Below are positions 11,976-24,345 of a stretch of DNA of 64,000 nt, piece by piece. Within the stretch, counting starts at the first letter, position 1; each line of letters starts with the position of its first letter. The stretch is from positions 902,001 through 966,000 of the forward strand of contig JACSYO010000912.1 in NCBI GenBank assembly GCA_016806645.1, read 5' to 3'. Source of the stretch: Ophiodon elongatus. Lineage: Eukaryota; Chordata; Actinopteri; Perciformes; Hexagrammidae. The translations under genes were made by a program, and so were the position numbers. The notes under the pieces were generated by a model. That model did no database searches. It saw only the letters and a program-made list of their open reading frames with translations, and was not told the origin of the DNA.

Positions 11976-14685
11976 AATATCTCTCTATTCCCAAGCCCTC
12001 CCACAGGCTACATGCAGTCCAATCACGTAGTCTCATCTGAATCTGTTATCCCTCTTTATGCTTATAAAACTGCAATGATTAGACTTGATTGTGAACATCT
12101 GCATGCACCTCTTCACATCAAAATATAAATATCACCATTGTAGTCTCACTGCATATAGTGGCCATGTCTACATTATCAAGCTGACCTAGTCCAACCTAAA
12201 ATATCTGATTAATGCAGGGTACATTCTCACATATGACTTCCCTGCACAAAATGGAGTGGTTATGGTTATAGCCAAGATCTATTACTGATGACAATTGTCT
12301 AATTTACAGACAGAGCAATTCTGTAAAGCCCAAAGCAAATGATAGGATGCTGTAGAGGATGATTTATCCACACTCTGTTGGCACAGGGGCGGAGCTGTCA
12401 CTGTTGAGATGCAGGATAAGAATCTGCCTTGTTAAAAAAAGGCTGTTTTGAGAGTAGTTCTGAAGTGTTGCGCACAAGAAAGTGAGAGACTGAGATGAGC
12501 ATATGTGGCTGTTGGGGAGGGGTGAGATGGTTGAGGTGATGACATGGGGTTTAAGCTATAAGAGGTGAGAAGAGGTTGACAGAAGGTAAGAAGAAGAAAA
12601 TAAGTGTTGTATGTCAAATTTGTTGACAGAAGTTAAAACATTAACCTCCAAGAGGAAAACTAGCGTTTACAACAGCAACTATACTGTTGTGCGACACAGT
12701 GACTTATAAACTCACACTTAGGACAAGAAAGGATGTCGTGATTGAGAGCCTTAACACTAAACCTTTGAATTTCCAAACCTGGACCTTCTCAGCTGTCTCA
12801 ACCTGTTTAAGGAAATACCAGCCTACCATGACAGCCCAACTGCCCCCTTTTAAAAATGTATGTGAGATAGATGTATCATGGAAGTTCTATTTGCACCAGA
12901 GAGAGAATAGTCACACGGCAGCTATTCGGCTATTTAGTAGTAATGCTAGTAATAGTACTACTATAGAGAGACAGTATTTTACTTAGTATGTTACTAAACA
13001 AAGTGGGGTTGTGGTAGATAGATGGTTCAAACTCAGTACTTACATCTAGAAACCCAGGGTTTATTGTTACACTTGACTTATTATTTTCTGAATTTTGTAG
13101 TCACAATTTGGTTATGTTTAGGCAACCAAACTACTTGGCAAGGTTTTGGAAAAATATACATAGTCTATAGAAGGCTGTACTGTACACAAACAATATCCAA
13201 TGCGTGCTCAGGTCGGGTGCAAATTGCATTCATTGCTACGGACACCTGTGTGTTTGTCTCTGCCATGCTATATAGACCTGAGTATAAATAGTATTGTTGA
13301 TTTCTGAGTGCTGCCTTAAGTTTATAAGGAAATGGAGGTACTGGTCAAGCAGCGGATGTTTTATAAGTGGAAGGAGATCAGAAAACCTTTATGTATTTAG
13401 TTAATTTCCTTCGGCAAGGATGTTATGTTTTTGGTTTGCTTTGGTTGTTTGTGTGTCAGCATGATTATAGAAAAAGTACTGGCCCGAATTCCATGATACT
13501 TGTTCCAAAGGTGTTGCATGGACCCATTACATTTTGAAGCAGCTCTGAGTGGGATGGAAACACAAATCATTTTTCACTTGTGGAAACTCTCCAAGCCCTC
13601 GGAGTGCCATTCTAGTTCTCATATGCGGTAGGTTTAACATTTAAAAAAGGTACACTGGAGTTTTCACGGCTGCACAGTTGATCAATGTTTTAATTAGAAG
13701 TTCCACACATTGTCTGTATCTCATTCTTTAGTCTGTAGACAAGAAGGGCAGTCATGCAAGTACCCTATGTGGTATGTAGATGGTAAGATAACTAATTAAT
13801 TCACAAAATAACTGCTGCATTCTGCATGAGACATTTCATTTTCATGTTGTAACCTTAAAGTATTCATCACTTTTGTGGCTAAACTTTCCCATTATTAGTT
13901 TGGCAAGGATAAACTAATCAGAGGTTACAGTAAGTAAGCCTGCATGTAAAATTGCCTCTACTGTTAAAGGAAACTGGCAGGTATATCCCAATGTCATGAC
14001 TCTTAAAACATACCTTTTGTTCATGCAATTCCACACACCCAAAGTCAGTCTATAACATGTAATGTGCATTAAAAGGAAATTCACTTTACCAAAGGAGAAT
14101 GTCTCCACCATATAAATACAATAGAGTAGAACGGACATTAAACTGTTTGCCATGGTCGTTTGACTAGTTCAAAAGAAAATGGCAATTGTTGCGGGTTGTT
14201 ATGGTTTCAACACACATCAGTGGGGCTATAAAATGTGTCACACATTGTTGTTCCACTGCTAATCTGATGTCTGAGTAAAAGGGACAGCAAGCACGGCGGA
14301 ACATCACGCACACACAAACAAACTGCCAGCATAGTCAGAATATACAAAGTCGGTAATACAGAAGTAGGCCTCTACACTCTTGTCAACGGTAACGATACTC
14401 ATGAAAATTGCAGCCACTCTGACCATCCTGCTACTACTATTTTACATCTACTTACTGCACAAAGCTTTCTTTAGGAAACACACTAAAGTAAAGAGATACT
14501 GCTAGAGTCAAATGGGGCATTGGGAAAGGTACATCTTCCTCAAAAGAGTAAAAGTAGTCCCCACCAATTTTCCATTTATATGTCAACAAGTTTTTTGCAA
14601 TTTCCAGGCTCTTACTTCCTACAAGGAGCCTTCAGAGTTTGTTTGGGGAGGGGATATTTTATTTACATATTTTTTGTGCATGTTT
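11976..14685. other. Long stretch without a gene
   Basis: No gene, RNA or repeat family that I can support. Open frames at 12687-12986 and 13022-13291 are uninterrupted for 89-99 codons but look like chance frames: no domain, no codon texture and no flanking splice context. Confidence 0.5.
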
Positions 14686-15005
14686 TGAAACCTTGAGTTT
14701 GGCATTTTGTCCGTCGCCATCTTGGATTTTGGCAGTCTTTTTTTTTGCAACCAGTGAACGGAAGTGACCATATTTGGAGAGCAGAGGAGTGACGTAAAGA
14801 CGACGTATACAGCTCCTGTAACGGTAGTGACCTGTCAATCACAATCACCTGTCAGTCACGCCCTAACGCATAGACATTTACAAAACAGACATTATGCTGT
14901 ATTGAATACGACTTGAGACTAACGACTGAAACCACAAACTCATGTTTACAATGTTTATTAAGAAGTAGGGTTGTTTTCTCATAGACTTCCATACAACCTT
15001 TTCTA
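14686..15005 (+). repeat. Dispersed repeat 'tatacagtctatgg' family, copy 1
   Basis: The words 'gtttggcattttgtccgtcg', 'gccatcttgg' and 'gcaaccagtgaacggaagtg' also occur, diverged, at about 32161-32235 (same strand) and in reverse complement at 52215-52335. The segment ends near 'tctcatagacttccatacaa'. I recognise this as a widespread percomorph dispersed repeat, probably a non-autonomous DNA transposon. No coding capacity is visible. Confidence 0.7.
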
Positions 15006-15963
15006 ATAAAAAACAAAAAACAAAAAACAATTCATCTAAATATCCAATAAAGATTGTATTGTACTATGATTGCACAGTTGTGCCTGTGCATACCTGAATG
15101 TATTTAATAATTTAGTGTGCATCATTACGAACAGAAAACATGGTGATGGGTATTACAATGTCTTCAACGTTGAATTCAACACAAAATGGGACATTATCTT
15201 CTAATTGTATCCCATTTGAGGGAGCTGGATATTTGAACCTTGGGAATCTGCACATCCCAGACGAGCAATATATTCACAATACTCCAAACCCTTTTCCAGA
15301 CTGCTTCTGGCCCCACCTGTGTGCACCTGTGACTGGAGCTTGCACATGCATATATACTTGCGCCAAGATTCACAAAATGCTGGCCGTGCTCGGTCCTTCC
15401 CTGCTCATCAGTGGGACAAAGGACACTAACGGAAACCAAGAAATTGAATTAAATTTGTCCATATTTAGTATGGAGACGCATACAAAGTTTTCCCCTATAA
15501 AATGACCGAAAAGCAGCACTGCTAGATCATGAGGCATTCTTAATTATGGGTACAGAATATGGAGGGCAGGGATACAAATTGATATAAATAGCTGCTATCC
15601 TGACTTACATTCTCTACTGTGTTGGTTACAAAATTATTTACTCATTAAACAAAGTTTTAAGTCCATATTAGAACACTTTTTGCTTGGAAATGCAGCGACA
15701 CAAACTGCTGTAGCCTTGACAGAAATTAGCTGCTGCTGGTGGACTGCTCCCTTACCTTTTGAATATCAGGGACCATGCGTGGGGAAGTGACTGAATGTTC
15801 TGGACATCGTTTATACATCTGGGTCTTTCTGACACGGTGATCCTCTTTGTGAAACACTTGTTACGCCAGCTCTTCTTCTACTTAGCTGTAGCAATGGCAG
15901 GAGAGAATGCATTTGTTGACAATAATAATTGACCAGGGGGTGGTGTGACCTTTGATTTTTTAA
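15006..15963. other. Unannotated DNA
   Basis: Holds a 121-codon open frame (15140-15505) with no recognisable domain; see the rejected list. Otherwise nothing supportable. Confidence 0.5.
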
Positions 15964-16748
15964 TAGAAATGCACCAAATGCAATTTTCTTAGCTCATATT
16001 TTTTAAATCTGACATGCCGATTCCAATTTTTACTAAGTCCGATATTCTTTCTACTAACTATGATTGACAGCAAGGCTCTAGACTAACTTTTTTTTAAATA
16101 ATTTCAACAGTGTAAAGCATCAAACATTCTAAATGTTACCCTTTTACTTTGCTACTGAGTGTTACAAATTTAAAGAGATATTTTCCCACTCAAATATCTG
16201 TTTTATATTGCTGTGAAACCATCTTCTTCAAACAACTGTATTTATTCAAGTTTCTTGCCAAAAACTTAATTTTACAAGATGACATTTGAACTAGAGTAGT
16301 TTACGATACCAGTATCGTAAATCAGCTTCTTCGGCTCAGGCACACTTAAATTGGGCTGACTTTTAAGGTGAACCAGCGCTATTCTCCTTCAAGGGAAAGC
16401 CTCTGAATTTTGCTTAGCTTTTTTTATTTTCCATATTTCTTTTAACTGTTTAACTGATAGCACTGTTAAACGTTTAATCATTAACTTTCCTACTGCAAAC
16501 TATGCTCTGTTAATGTCAGGAAAACACAAAGTTGAATGTTAAAATGTCATCAACAGCATCATGTTGTATATATCATTAGTTACAGTCATAGAATGAGTAA
16601 CACCTGATGGAAATTATACTTATTTTCAAAGTTATTGTTTAACTGTAATGTTATTTTTAAGAACTCTTATTGGTACTCTGTATCGGCAAGTACTCAATTG
16701 TAAGTACTTGTACTTTATTTGAAAAAATGTGGTATAAATGCATCTCTA
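15964..16748 (+). mobile_element. Degenerate hAT-type non-autonomous element
   Basis: The left end reads tagaaatgcacc and the right end aatgcatctcta, degenerate inverted repeats of the tagagatgcacc type found on many fish hAT MITEs. Inside, both ends carry the expected texture: 'gacatgccgattcc' and 'gtccgatattctttctac' on the left; 'cggcaagtactcaattgtaa' on the right. A 10-base inverted repeat (tttacgatac, 16300-16309 with 16312-16321) lies in the interior. Bases 16150-16290 resemble, in reverse orientation, the repeat at 16840-17015. No clear 8-base target duplication survives. No transposase coding is seen. Confidence 0.6.
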
Positions 16749-16839
16749 TGGATAAAGCGTCATCATGAACCAAAAATCCTTTTTGAAATTGGCCAGAGGA
16801 GAACTAGTGAATGTTAAGAGATAACAGAGGTTGCACAGA

Positions 16840-17015
16840 GTTACATTATGATGTATTCAAGTTCTGTTCAGTAAAATTGACTATTGGGTGAAAGTAAATT
16901 ATAGCACTTTCATGAAGTGTTTAAGTGTAATGTTGTACATTTTTGTTTTTGGCGAGAAACTTGAATAAACAGTTTTTTGAAGGAGATGTTAGCACAGCAA
17001 TATATAATATATATT
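16840..17015 (+). repeat. Dispersed repeat 'gagaaacttgaata' family
   Basis: The segment with 'ttttggcgagaaacttgaat' and 'gaaggagatgttagcacagc' recurs at 46000-46130 (same strand) and, reverse-complemented, at 16150-16290 and 61225-61325. Three of the four copies lie inside putative hAT-type elements, so it is probably an internal module of a related element group. No coding is visible. Confidence 0.65.
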
Positions 17016-18002
17016 TGAGAGGGTATTGGAGAATTATGACCCGTTTGAATTCCTAACACTAGTCCTTAGCAGCTTGAAACTGAAGCAGCACTAAAAGACA
17101 CAAGTTGCAACGCTATGCCATCTATCTCAGTCAAGAATGTCTGGCTGAGTCCTTCCTGAGTCATGTTATGGAGATGAGCCAAGCCAGAGCCCTCGTTGCC
17201 ATTGTCTATGTCATAGCCCATGCAGGGCTCGGGCTGAAAAGGCCGAGCGGAAGCATTATGCCCTGAGACAGCAGCCTAAAACCGCTACTGTTTAGTGGGC
17301 CATCAAACGTGACTTTGAGCTACGTCTACACTCGCACACACAGAAGGATGAGATCGCAGACAGAGGCGAGTGTGCACCGTCTTCACGAGGAGGAAAAACA
17401 GCACACGTGTGGCAGAATAATTGTGCTGCATTATTGACATGAGCCCCTTCTACAGACCAAGTTACAGAGTAACCGCACCGCAGGTTGAAGCCGGGTTGTT
17501 TTTGATATCAGATCGGTACTCAGAATCACATGATTCACATGTTCTTTTATCAGAATCAGTATTGGGAAGGAAAAATGTATATAGGAACATTATATACATT
17601 ATATTTCATCTTCACCCAACACTAATTTTTACTGAATATCAGTCAATCAAACTTTATTTCAGACTCAGGGTCCAGATAAGACCGGACATTAAATAGAATA
17701 CATTACATATAAAAGCACAATAAAAGTACATGGCCCTACCAATGCCTTACAAAGAGACAGCTGTACCAATGTCTCCACAGCTGGGACTGGTAGCGTGTGG
17801 TACTAAACCTTAGGTTTGATAAAAACCAAACGACACAAATAGAACATGAACACATCGATAATGCCAGTTAATGCATCCTAAGTTAATGTTAGCTGTTAGC
17901 TCTATTATAAGCAGGTCTGTTGAGAGACCATGTGCTGTTGGCAGCCGAACCTGTCACTGCGATTACTCTGAGCAGCATGCATGGGAATGAATTACAATAT
18001 AA
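17016..18002. other. Unannotated DNA with a balanced-composition patch
   Basis: The patch 17085-17420 is less AT-rich and has CpG and E-box-like words, but no open frame of note. Bases 17500-17600 look like a worn fragment of a hAT terminal region ('gatcggtactcagaatc', 'attgggaaggaaaaatg'). Nothing firmer can be said. Confidence 0.4.
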
Positions 18003-18310
18003 TTAGTGTCTGATTAAGTTAGTTGTTCCAAATGTTTTTAGAGTTGGCCCTCCACGGCTTATTTTGAACTCGCAGTTGCGACAAATTGTGAGCTTAGTGC
18101 AGTCCTCAATCATGCTGAAAGACTTCCACACCAATGACATGTGTATATGTTTGTGCGTGTGTTTGCACTGTCTGTGCCACTGTGTGCTGACGTACAACGA
18201 TCCTGCGGCAAAAGCGTGTGAATGTGACTGATCGGGTAGTCTACGATCATCGTCGCTCCGATGAAAACTGGCCGGTTTCAATTGACGGCCGATCGATTGG
18301 TTCATCTCTA
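18003..18310 (-). pseudogene. hAT transposon 5' end with BED zinc-finger fragment
   Basis: Read on the minus strand, the element begins at 18310 with tagagatgaaccaatcgatc, a hAT-like terminal repeat. An open frame follows from 18305 to 18003. Its last 45 codons, from a Met at 18140, form most of a BED-type zinc finger: 'SLVWKSF', then C-x2-C (residues 75 and 78 of the 100-residue frame), then 'KISRGG' and 'TTNLIRH' ending on the first zinc-binding His (residue 100). A stop codon falls at once, so the second His and the catalytic domain are missing. BED fingers are the DNA-binding N-termini of hAT transposases and of domesticated ZBED proteins. The upstream terminal repeat and the abrupt stop argue for a broken transposon rather than a host ZBED gene. 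Confidence 0.75.
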
Positions 18311-19978
18311 CTTTTTAATAGGGGTTTCCTCGAGAGCATTCAGGGGTTGAGAGCCCCTGTAGCCTGTAAAAATATACTTACGATAAAAAAATAGGCAAAA
18401 CATGAAAATAAGGGTACCATAAAGCAGCACCTTAAGTCTAATCGCCAAATGGAGTCGAGGTCCAGGAGGTAGAAGACGATACAAAAGATCAGATCAACAA
18501 ATAATAGGGTGGATCATCTGATGCCGAGTGTCCCTAGTGGCAGAGTGCATCTTGTATTGTATTCTGACTTGACATCTGACGAGAACCCATTGACCAGCGC
18601 TTCCTCCTCTTGCTCACATTTACCCTCATGTCTCTCATTTTTAGTCCCCATTCATATTATTTCTTCATACTTTTTCTGCTTTATTAGTTTCCTCACTCTG
18701 CTCCTTTGTTTCTGTTGCAGAGGAATGTGTATTTCCAAAAGTGGATCTCAGAAAGAGTGACATCTGGATTTAATACAGATTCATTATTTTGATTGATGGT
18801 GCAAGAATCCGCCACTCACTGCAGACATAAGAAGATTCAGATGCATGCTTTATGGTTTATAAAAACCTCAAAGGAAACTTTTAAGTCCCTTTATAGATCT
18901 CCCTTGCGCTTTCTCTTGTCTTTCAACTTGATCCTGATAAATGGACCAGAATAGTTTTCCCTGCAAATAAAGTTAGTCAAAAGGCTTTCTGGAATTCTTT
19001 TTCCGTTTCTTATTGGCTGTGTAGTACTCTGAGGCATGATCGATAGGATCAATATTGCAACGGGGATACATTTGAGTCTTTAATCTCCCAAACGGAGAAG
19101 CGTGAGTGGAATATCAGACACATGTGGGCAGTTAAGGTTGTGTACTGTTGAGAGATTATATGGATGATTTGAGTTTGGGTAAAGACGTTGCTTTATGTGG
19201 TAATCAAGCTGTCATTGGAACAGACAGTGTTGCGAAAAGAAAAAATCAAATCAGCATTTGGATTGCGTTTGTCAGCTGTGTTTTCTTGATAAATCGTAAC
19301 TCTTTTACCTGTGGAAATGCCGTATATGCAGAGAATTTCAGAACAACATACCCTATTTGCAGTGGAAAGGCTCGCCGGGCAATATCACTCTACTCCAAAA
19401 ACAATTCAGAATTAATGAAAAAGCTTACTATGGGTATCATGCATATTGTTGAGAGACAGAATAACAGAGTGAGTAGTTTTTCACTTGGGAGCTATAATAG
19501 CATCCCCCTTAGGGCTGACAGTGAGTCATTAAACTTCCCGAATTACATATCATCGGCAGGATATTCTGGACACCTGAAAAAGGGAAAGGATCTCAGGAAG
19601 AGCACCCTACAAAAATAATTTCTCATTTGCCATATTTTTTATCAAGCTGTTCAATTTGCTGGAACAAATTCAGGAGGAGAGTGCATAGGGGCTGATTAGA
19701 AGCAGAGGTGATAATTTATACTTTAGCTGGAAACATTACTTTTTCCTCTCCCTGGGAAAAATGGACCTCATCAGCTAGGTAAAATTCACGAAATTCCTAC
19801 AAACGTTGAGCTGTTGTAGTTGGTGTAAAGAAATAAAAAAAGATCATTCAATAACCTAAATATAACATGGAGTATTTTTTTCTAAATGTAATCAATCTTA
19901 ATTGGTTAATATTTCTTGCAACATACATTTTGAACTCTGCCTTCTCCTGTAAAACATTCAATATTTTTACATAAGCAA
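18311..19978. other. Stretch without a supportable gene
   Basis: Contains a 156-codon open frame (19148-19618) with no recognised domain, discussed in the rejected list. No other feature is seen. Confidence 0.5.
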
Positions 19979-20030
19979 TGTATGTGTGTATATATACACA
20001 CATACATAAACATACACACACACACACAGT
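19979..20030. repeat. TG/TA/CA compound microsatellite
   Basis: Runs tgtgtgtatatatacacaca (itself palindromic) into catacacacaca. Simple sequence. Confidence 0.85.
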
Positions 20031-20869
20031 GTATACTGGCACATGACACAATGTGCATTCGTATTCAGGGACACCCCTATTACTGCTTTGACAAAATTAA
20101 CAACACACACAGCTCTTTTCTAATATTTAACTCTGTATTAACCTCTGACTTCAAACCTTAACATCAATTGGATTATCACTAATAATAACACCCATCAATC
20201 TATTTATTTGTTTTATCTTAATGACATGTCAACATAGTATTGTTTAACTGACCTGTACAGAATCCCTTTAAGTAGTCAAGCATTGTAATTGAGAGCTCCT
20301 ACAGTCAAGGACACACTTAAAGTCTGAAAACAGACACGTTGCGTGGCAGTACTGTTCCTCCGCATACACACACAGACAGTGTACTCTGTTTGAGACATAA
20401 ATATGGCAATGTGTCATGATCCATGATTAAATTCAACAGAAGAAAAAAAAAAAACTTTTGCCATTGTAGAGACACTTTCTGCCAGTGGCAAAGTGATGTC
20501 CTTTACATAAAAGCAACATCTTTCTCTGCCTGCATACAGTCATAGCAGTGAGGCCTGATAAATGATTCATGAAAATGTCTTTCTTTCCATGTGCTATGTG
20601 GCATAGTTATAGAAACCGGGTTCTTTGTTGTATTTGTACAGTAGGCTCACAAATGGCCACTGTGCACATGACATACTGTAATTATGGTGCTATGAATACT
20701 GTGCATATGGCTTTTAGATTCTGGCAGTAATGAGGACTTTGTTTGTAGTCAATGCAAATTAAAAAAATAAATTCAAAAAGGGACAAAAGAAGGCCAGATT
20801 TTTGAGTGGTTTTACGAAAAAGGTCACAGGATTGATCCCATTTTTAGCAATGGTACCAGCATGTGTAAT
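20031..20869. other. Unannotated DNA
   Basis: No feature seen beyond a short poly-A run near 20443. Confidence 0.5.
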
Positions 20870-21375
20870 AGATTTTTGAGAAATCTCAACAACTATTGCA
20901 TTGCCATAACATTTTGCACACACACGCATTGTCTTCAGAGCATGACTCATACTGACTTTGGTGATCCCGTGACTTTTCCGCCAGCGACACACTATGGCAG
21001 AATTATTTTATTATAATTTTTAGTAAAGAAAATGTACAACTGTTAGATGAATTGTAATGAAATGTGACTCAGATATGAATTGTCCCCTCAGGAAGAACTG
21101 TTATAATTCTGATGAACCATTAACTTTTCATCTTGTGCCATCATTAGATCAAACGTTTATGTTGTTGAACACTTTGCTTTATGACCTAATACCTGCAAAG
21201 CTAATGACATTTCTTTCGGCTTCAGCTTAACTTTGCGTTCAATGCTAATGAGCAAATGTCAGCATGCTTACATGGTGAACATGGTACACAATATAACTTC
21301 TAAACGATAGCATTGTCATTGACAGAATGTTGAAATGTGAATGTTAGCATTGAGTTTAAAGCTCCACCATTTAAA
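20870..21375 (+). repeat. Dispersed repeat 'ctcaacaactatt ... gccata' family, copy 1
   Basis: 'aaatctcaacaactattgca', 'actttggtgatcccgtgact', 'gctaatgacatttctttcgg' and 'agcaaatgtcagcatgctta' appear in the order I know from a common percomorph dispersed repeat. A second copy is at 43455-44010. The middle (about 21000-21190) does not match and is probably an insertion or a diverged section. No coding potential. Confidence 0.65.
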
Positions 21376-21525
21376 TATTTTTTTTACTTTTCATTTCCAT
21401 TGTTTTGAAAAATGTATTAATTAAAGTCTGAGAAAAGATGGTCTGCAGTAAGCAAAATTAGCTTTGCAGGTGGGATGACAAAAAGTTACTAAATCACAAA
21501 GGACCTATGTTCATATAATCTCAAC

Positions 21526-22030
<505 letters not shown>

Positions 22031-23672
22031 TGAGAGAGGACAAGGTCACAGATCATAGACAAGGGAGATATGGGCAGTCATGTATGGCAACATACCTCCT
22101 CACCACCACTCCGCCAGCCAGCACTTCACAGAGAGGAGTGCACGGAAACCTGAACCCGATGACAAACACCTGTGGATATGCTCATGGTTCTTTTTTATCA
22201 AAAGTTTGAACACATACCCAGAAGACACAACCATCCCACACACAATTAAATAAGTTGATTTATTTATCTATTTCTGCTCAGGGCACAAGAACCTTTGTTG
22301 ATATAATATGCTAATTTATGCGTGTAAATATTAAAACTATTCTAGCTTTTGTTAGCTTATCGCCTCAAATGCGATGCTTATTTTTTTTCTCAGTGCGCTG
22401 ATTTCAGATCTGTCTTAACCTTACCAGAGCCCCTGACAGTCAACAGTAATACACAAGAGCTGACCTGAGAACAGCGCCTGGAGGCAGTTTGTTAAGCTTG
22501 CTCCCTGGTGAGTGCTTTGCAGACGGGTGTTGCCCAGAGTTGAAGTCTATTAGTTCGAGTTTATTTACAGCCAAATGCCCAGAGACCCGCCTCTGTAATG
22601 TTGTTTGGGGGAAAATAAGAGCCGAAATTGAATGAAAAGCATCACACCGCATGCATAATTCATGGATATCATTATCAAGCGCATGCAGACGCACAGATGA
22701 GCGCACACATAAAAAAGCACACAGTGAACACAGACTCACAAATACAAACAGGCAAAATAACGTACGCACACAGGTCATTATGTGTGCTTATTATAAGGCC
22801 TTATCAGTCATTTATCCTCGTGCTGAACTCGGGCCAGTTTTACCAGCATGGGTCCTATTTAGGCATAATAACACAACAACAACATCACAGCGAGAGTTGT
22901 GGACTACTCATAGCAAGGCAAGCAAGGAAGAGAGAGCAGTGAGAGTGGATGTTTAGCAAATCAAAACGGGCACTAGTGAAGCAAATTGTCTTTGTTTTCC
23001 CCAGAGAGGATCCTAATGCATTTATAAGGGTGATCACACGAGTCAAGTTTGACAACGAAATGTGTTTGTGTGTGTGTGTGTGCATGCATGTACAAAAGAA
23101 AGTGGCGAAAGGAGGGTAATGAGAAAGGCCAGATGAAGGCAGGAAATTAGAGTGTGTGAACGATTGCAGTTTTAGGCTTGAAGGGAAAATACAGAGAGCA
23201 AGAGGTGAAATTAGTGTATTTTCTCTTCTGAGCAGAGGCCCTCTCATCTCCCTCTCTCGGGCCCTTTTGACCTTAAACTCTCTTTGATGTACTTCTACTA
23301 ACCTAAGCTCATAGAGTCCCTGCACGTATGTACACATACTGTAGGTACACAAAATCACACACGGAAACACAGCGCTGTAGTTTTAGAACACATTTAATTT
23401 AATACGCGGATATATATTTGTGTGTGCACACGTTTGCGCACGCATGCCACACACATATTTGGGTTACCATTAAGAGTGCCTACTGAAGCAGTACCCTGGT
23501 AGGGAGAGAATTCAGCAGGATTCTCCAGTGAATAGTGAGAGATTCTGGTCTCATTCAGCAGACAAATGAAGCGTGAGCAGTCTGAAGGGCACACACACCA
23601 ACACTTATACACACATTCATTCCTATGCTGAGCAGATAGACACACTGACTCCTTTGCAGAGCTGGTTGTATA

Positions 23673-23675
<3 letters not shown>
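22031..23675. other. Stretch without a gene; weak conserved-element candidate
   Basis: No protein recognised. Bases 22560-22700 (with 'ccgcatgcataattcatgga') have the look of conserved non-coding DNA. Short TG runs occur near 23065-23080. Confidence 0.35.

Positions 23676-23710
<35 letters not shown>
23676..23710. repeat. (CA)n microsatellite
   Basis: About 17 ac units. Confidence 0.95.
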
Positions 23711-23712
<2 letters not shown>

Positions 23713-23849
23713 GCTCACTGCACTGTGACACTCCGCAAAGGAATAGAGCTGCAGAGCACTTCTTAATTGATATGAGGCAGCCAGCTGTGTTAGCCAGGGC
23801 AATGGAGGGCAGAAGAAAAGGCAAGAGCATGGGCTGGACATGATCTAAC

Positions 23850-23853
<4 letters not shown>

Positions 23854-23886
<33 letters not shown>
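23854..23886. repeat. (CA)n microsatellite
   Basis: About 16 ac units, only 144 bases after the previous array. Confidence 0.95.
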
Positions 23887-23889
<3 letters not shown>

Positions 23890-23989
23890 CCTGTGAACAT
23901 TTTGAAGGCGAACAGTAGTTGTTAAGTCTTTCAAACTCCACCAAAAACCGTTCACTGATTGACTGGGAATATACTTCACACTCTACGCA

Positions 23990-24345
23990 CTGGTGAAACA
24001 GCTGAGGGAGAGAGCGGAAAGAGAAAACTACAGAAAGGAGGAGGTATTAAAAAGAGATGAGAGATGAAAGTGAATGGAGACGAAGCTCTAATGCTTTTCC
24101 TACTTCCCTCCTGAGATCTGTGAGCAAGTGCGCGCGTGAGTGAGTGCGCAGAGAGTATAGAAAGCTCTCTGAAAAAGATGAAGAGCGTTTGTTTGAGACG
24201 TGCTCTTGTTATGTAGCGCGCAGAGTTCGTTGGCTTCTCAATCTCGCTGAAACTCCCACTGCTCTTTCAACCTAATTGAAGCCTGCGCTCTGAGACGCCG
24301 TGACGTGTGATGTGATCAAAGGTAAACACGGGGCGAAAGAATGAT
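23990..24345 (+). promoter_or_regulatory. CpG-clustered region, possible promoter or non-coding exon
   Basis: By hand count the 220 bases 24121-24340 hold 16 CpG, far above the surroundings. A purine-rich tract (24000-24080) precedes them. At 24319 the word atcaaaggtaaac combines a TCF-like ATCAAAGG with a splice-donor-like AAG/gtaaac. Another good donor-like word, ccggtaagtata, is at 24549. There is no TATA box and no open frame. It could be a CpG-rich TSS with a 5' UTR exon, an enhancer, or chance. Orientation is guessed from the donor-like words. Confidence 0.25.

Noticed and set aside
15140..15505. 121-codon open frame with several Cys
   Set aside because: The Cys residues are not in a known spacing; a frame of similar length overlaps on the opposite strand; no signal peptide at the start.
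19148..19618. 156-codon open frame on the plus strand
   Set aside because: Not low-complexity and so the most tempting, with one hydrophobic stretch ('IAFVSCVFLI'), but I recognise no family and see no promoter, Kozak context or splice sites. A cross-species translated search could overturn this.
22885..23370. 161-codon open frame on the minus strand
   Set aside because: Partly poly-His/Thr from a short TG run; no domain or exon context.
23555..23944. 129-codon frame on the minus strand with two Cys-Val runs
   Set aside because: Entirely shaped by two CA microsatellites.
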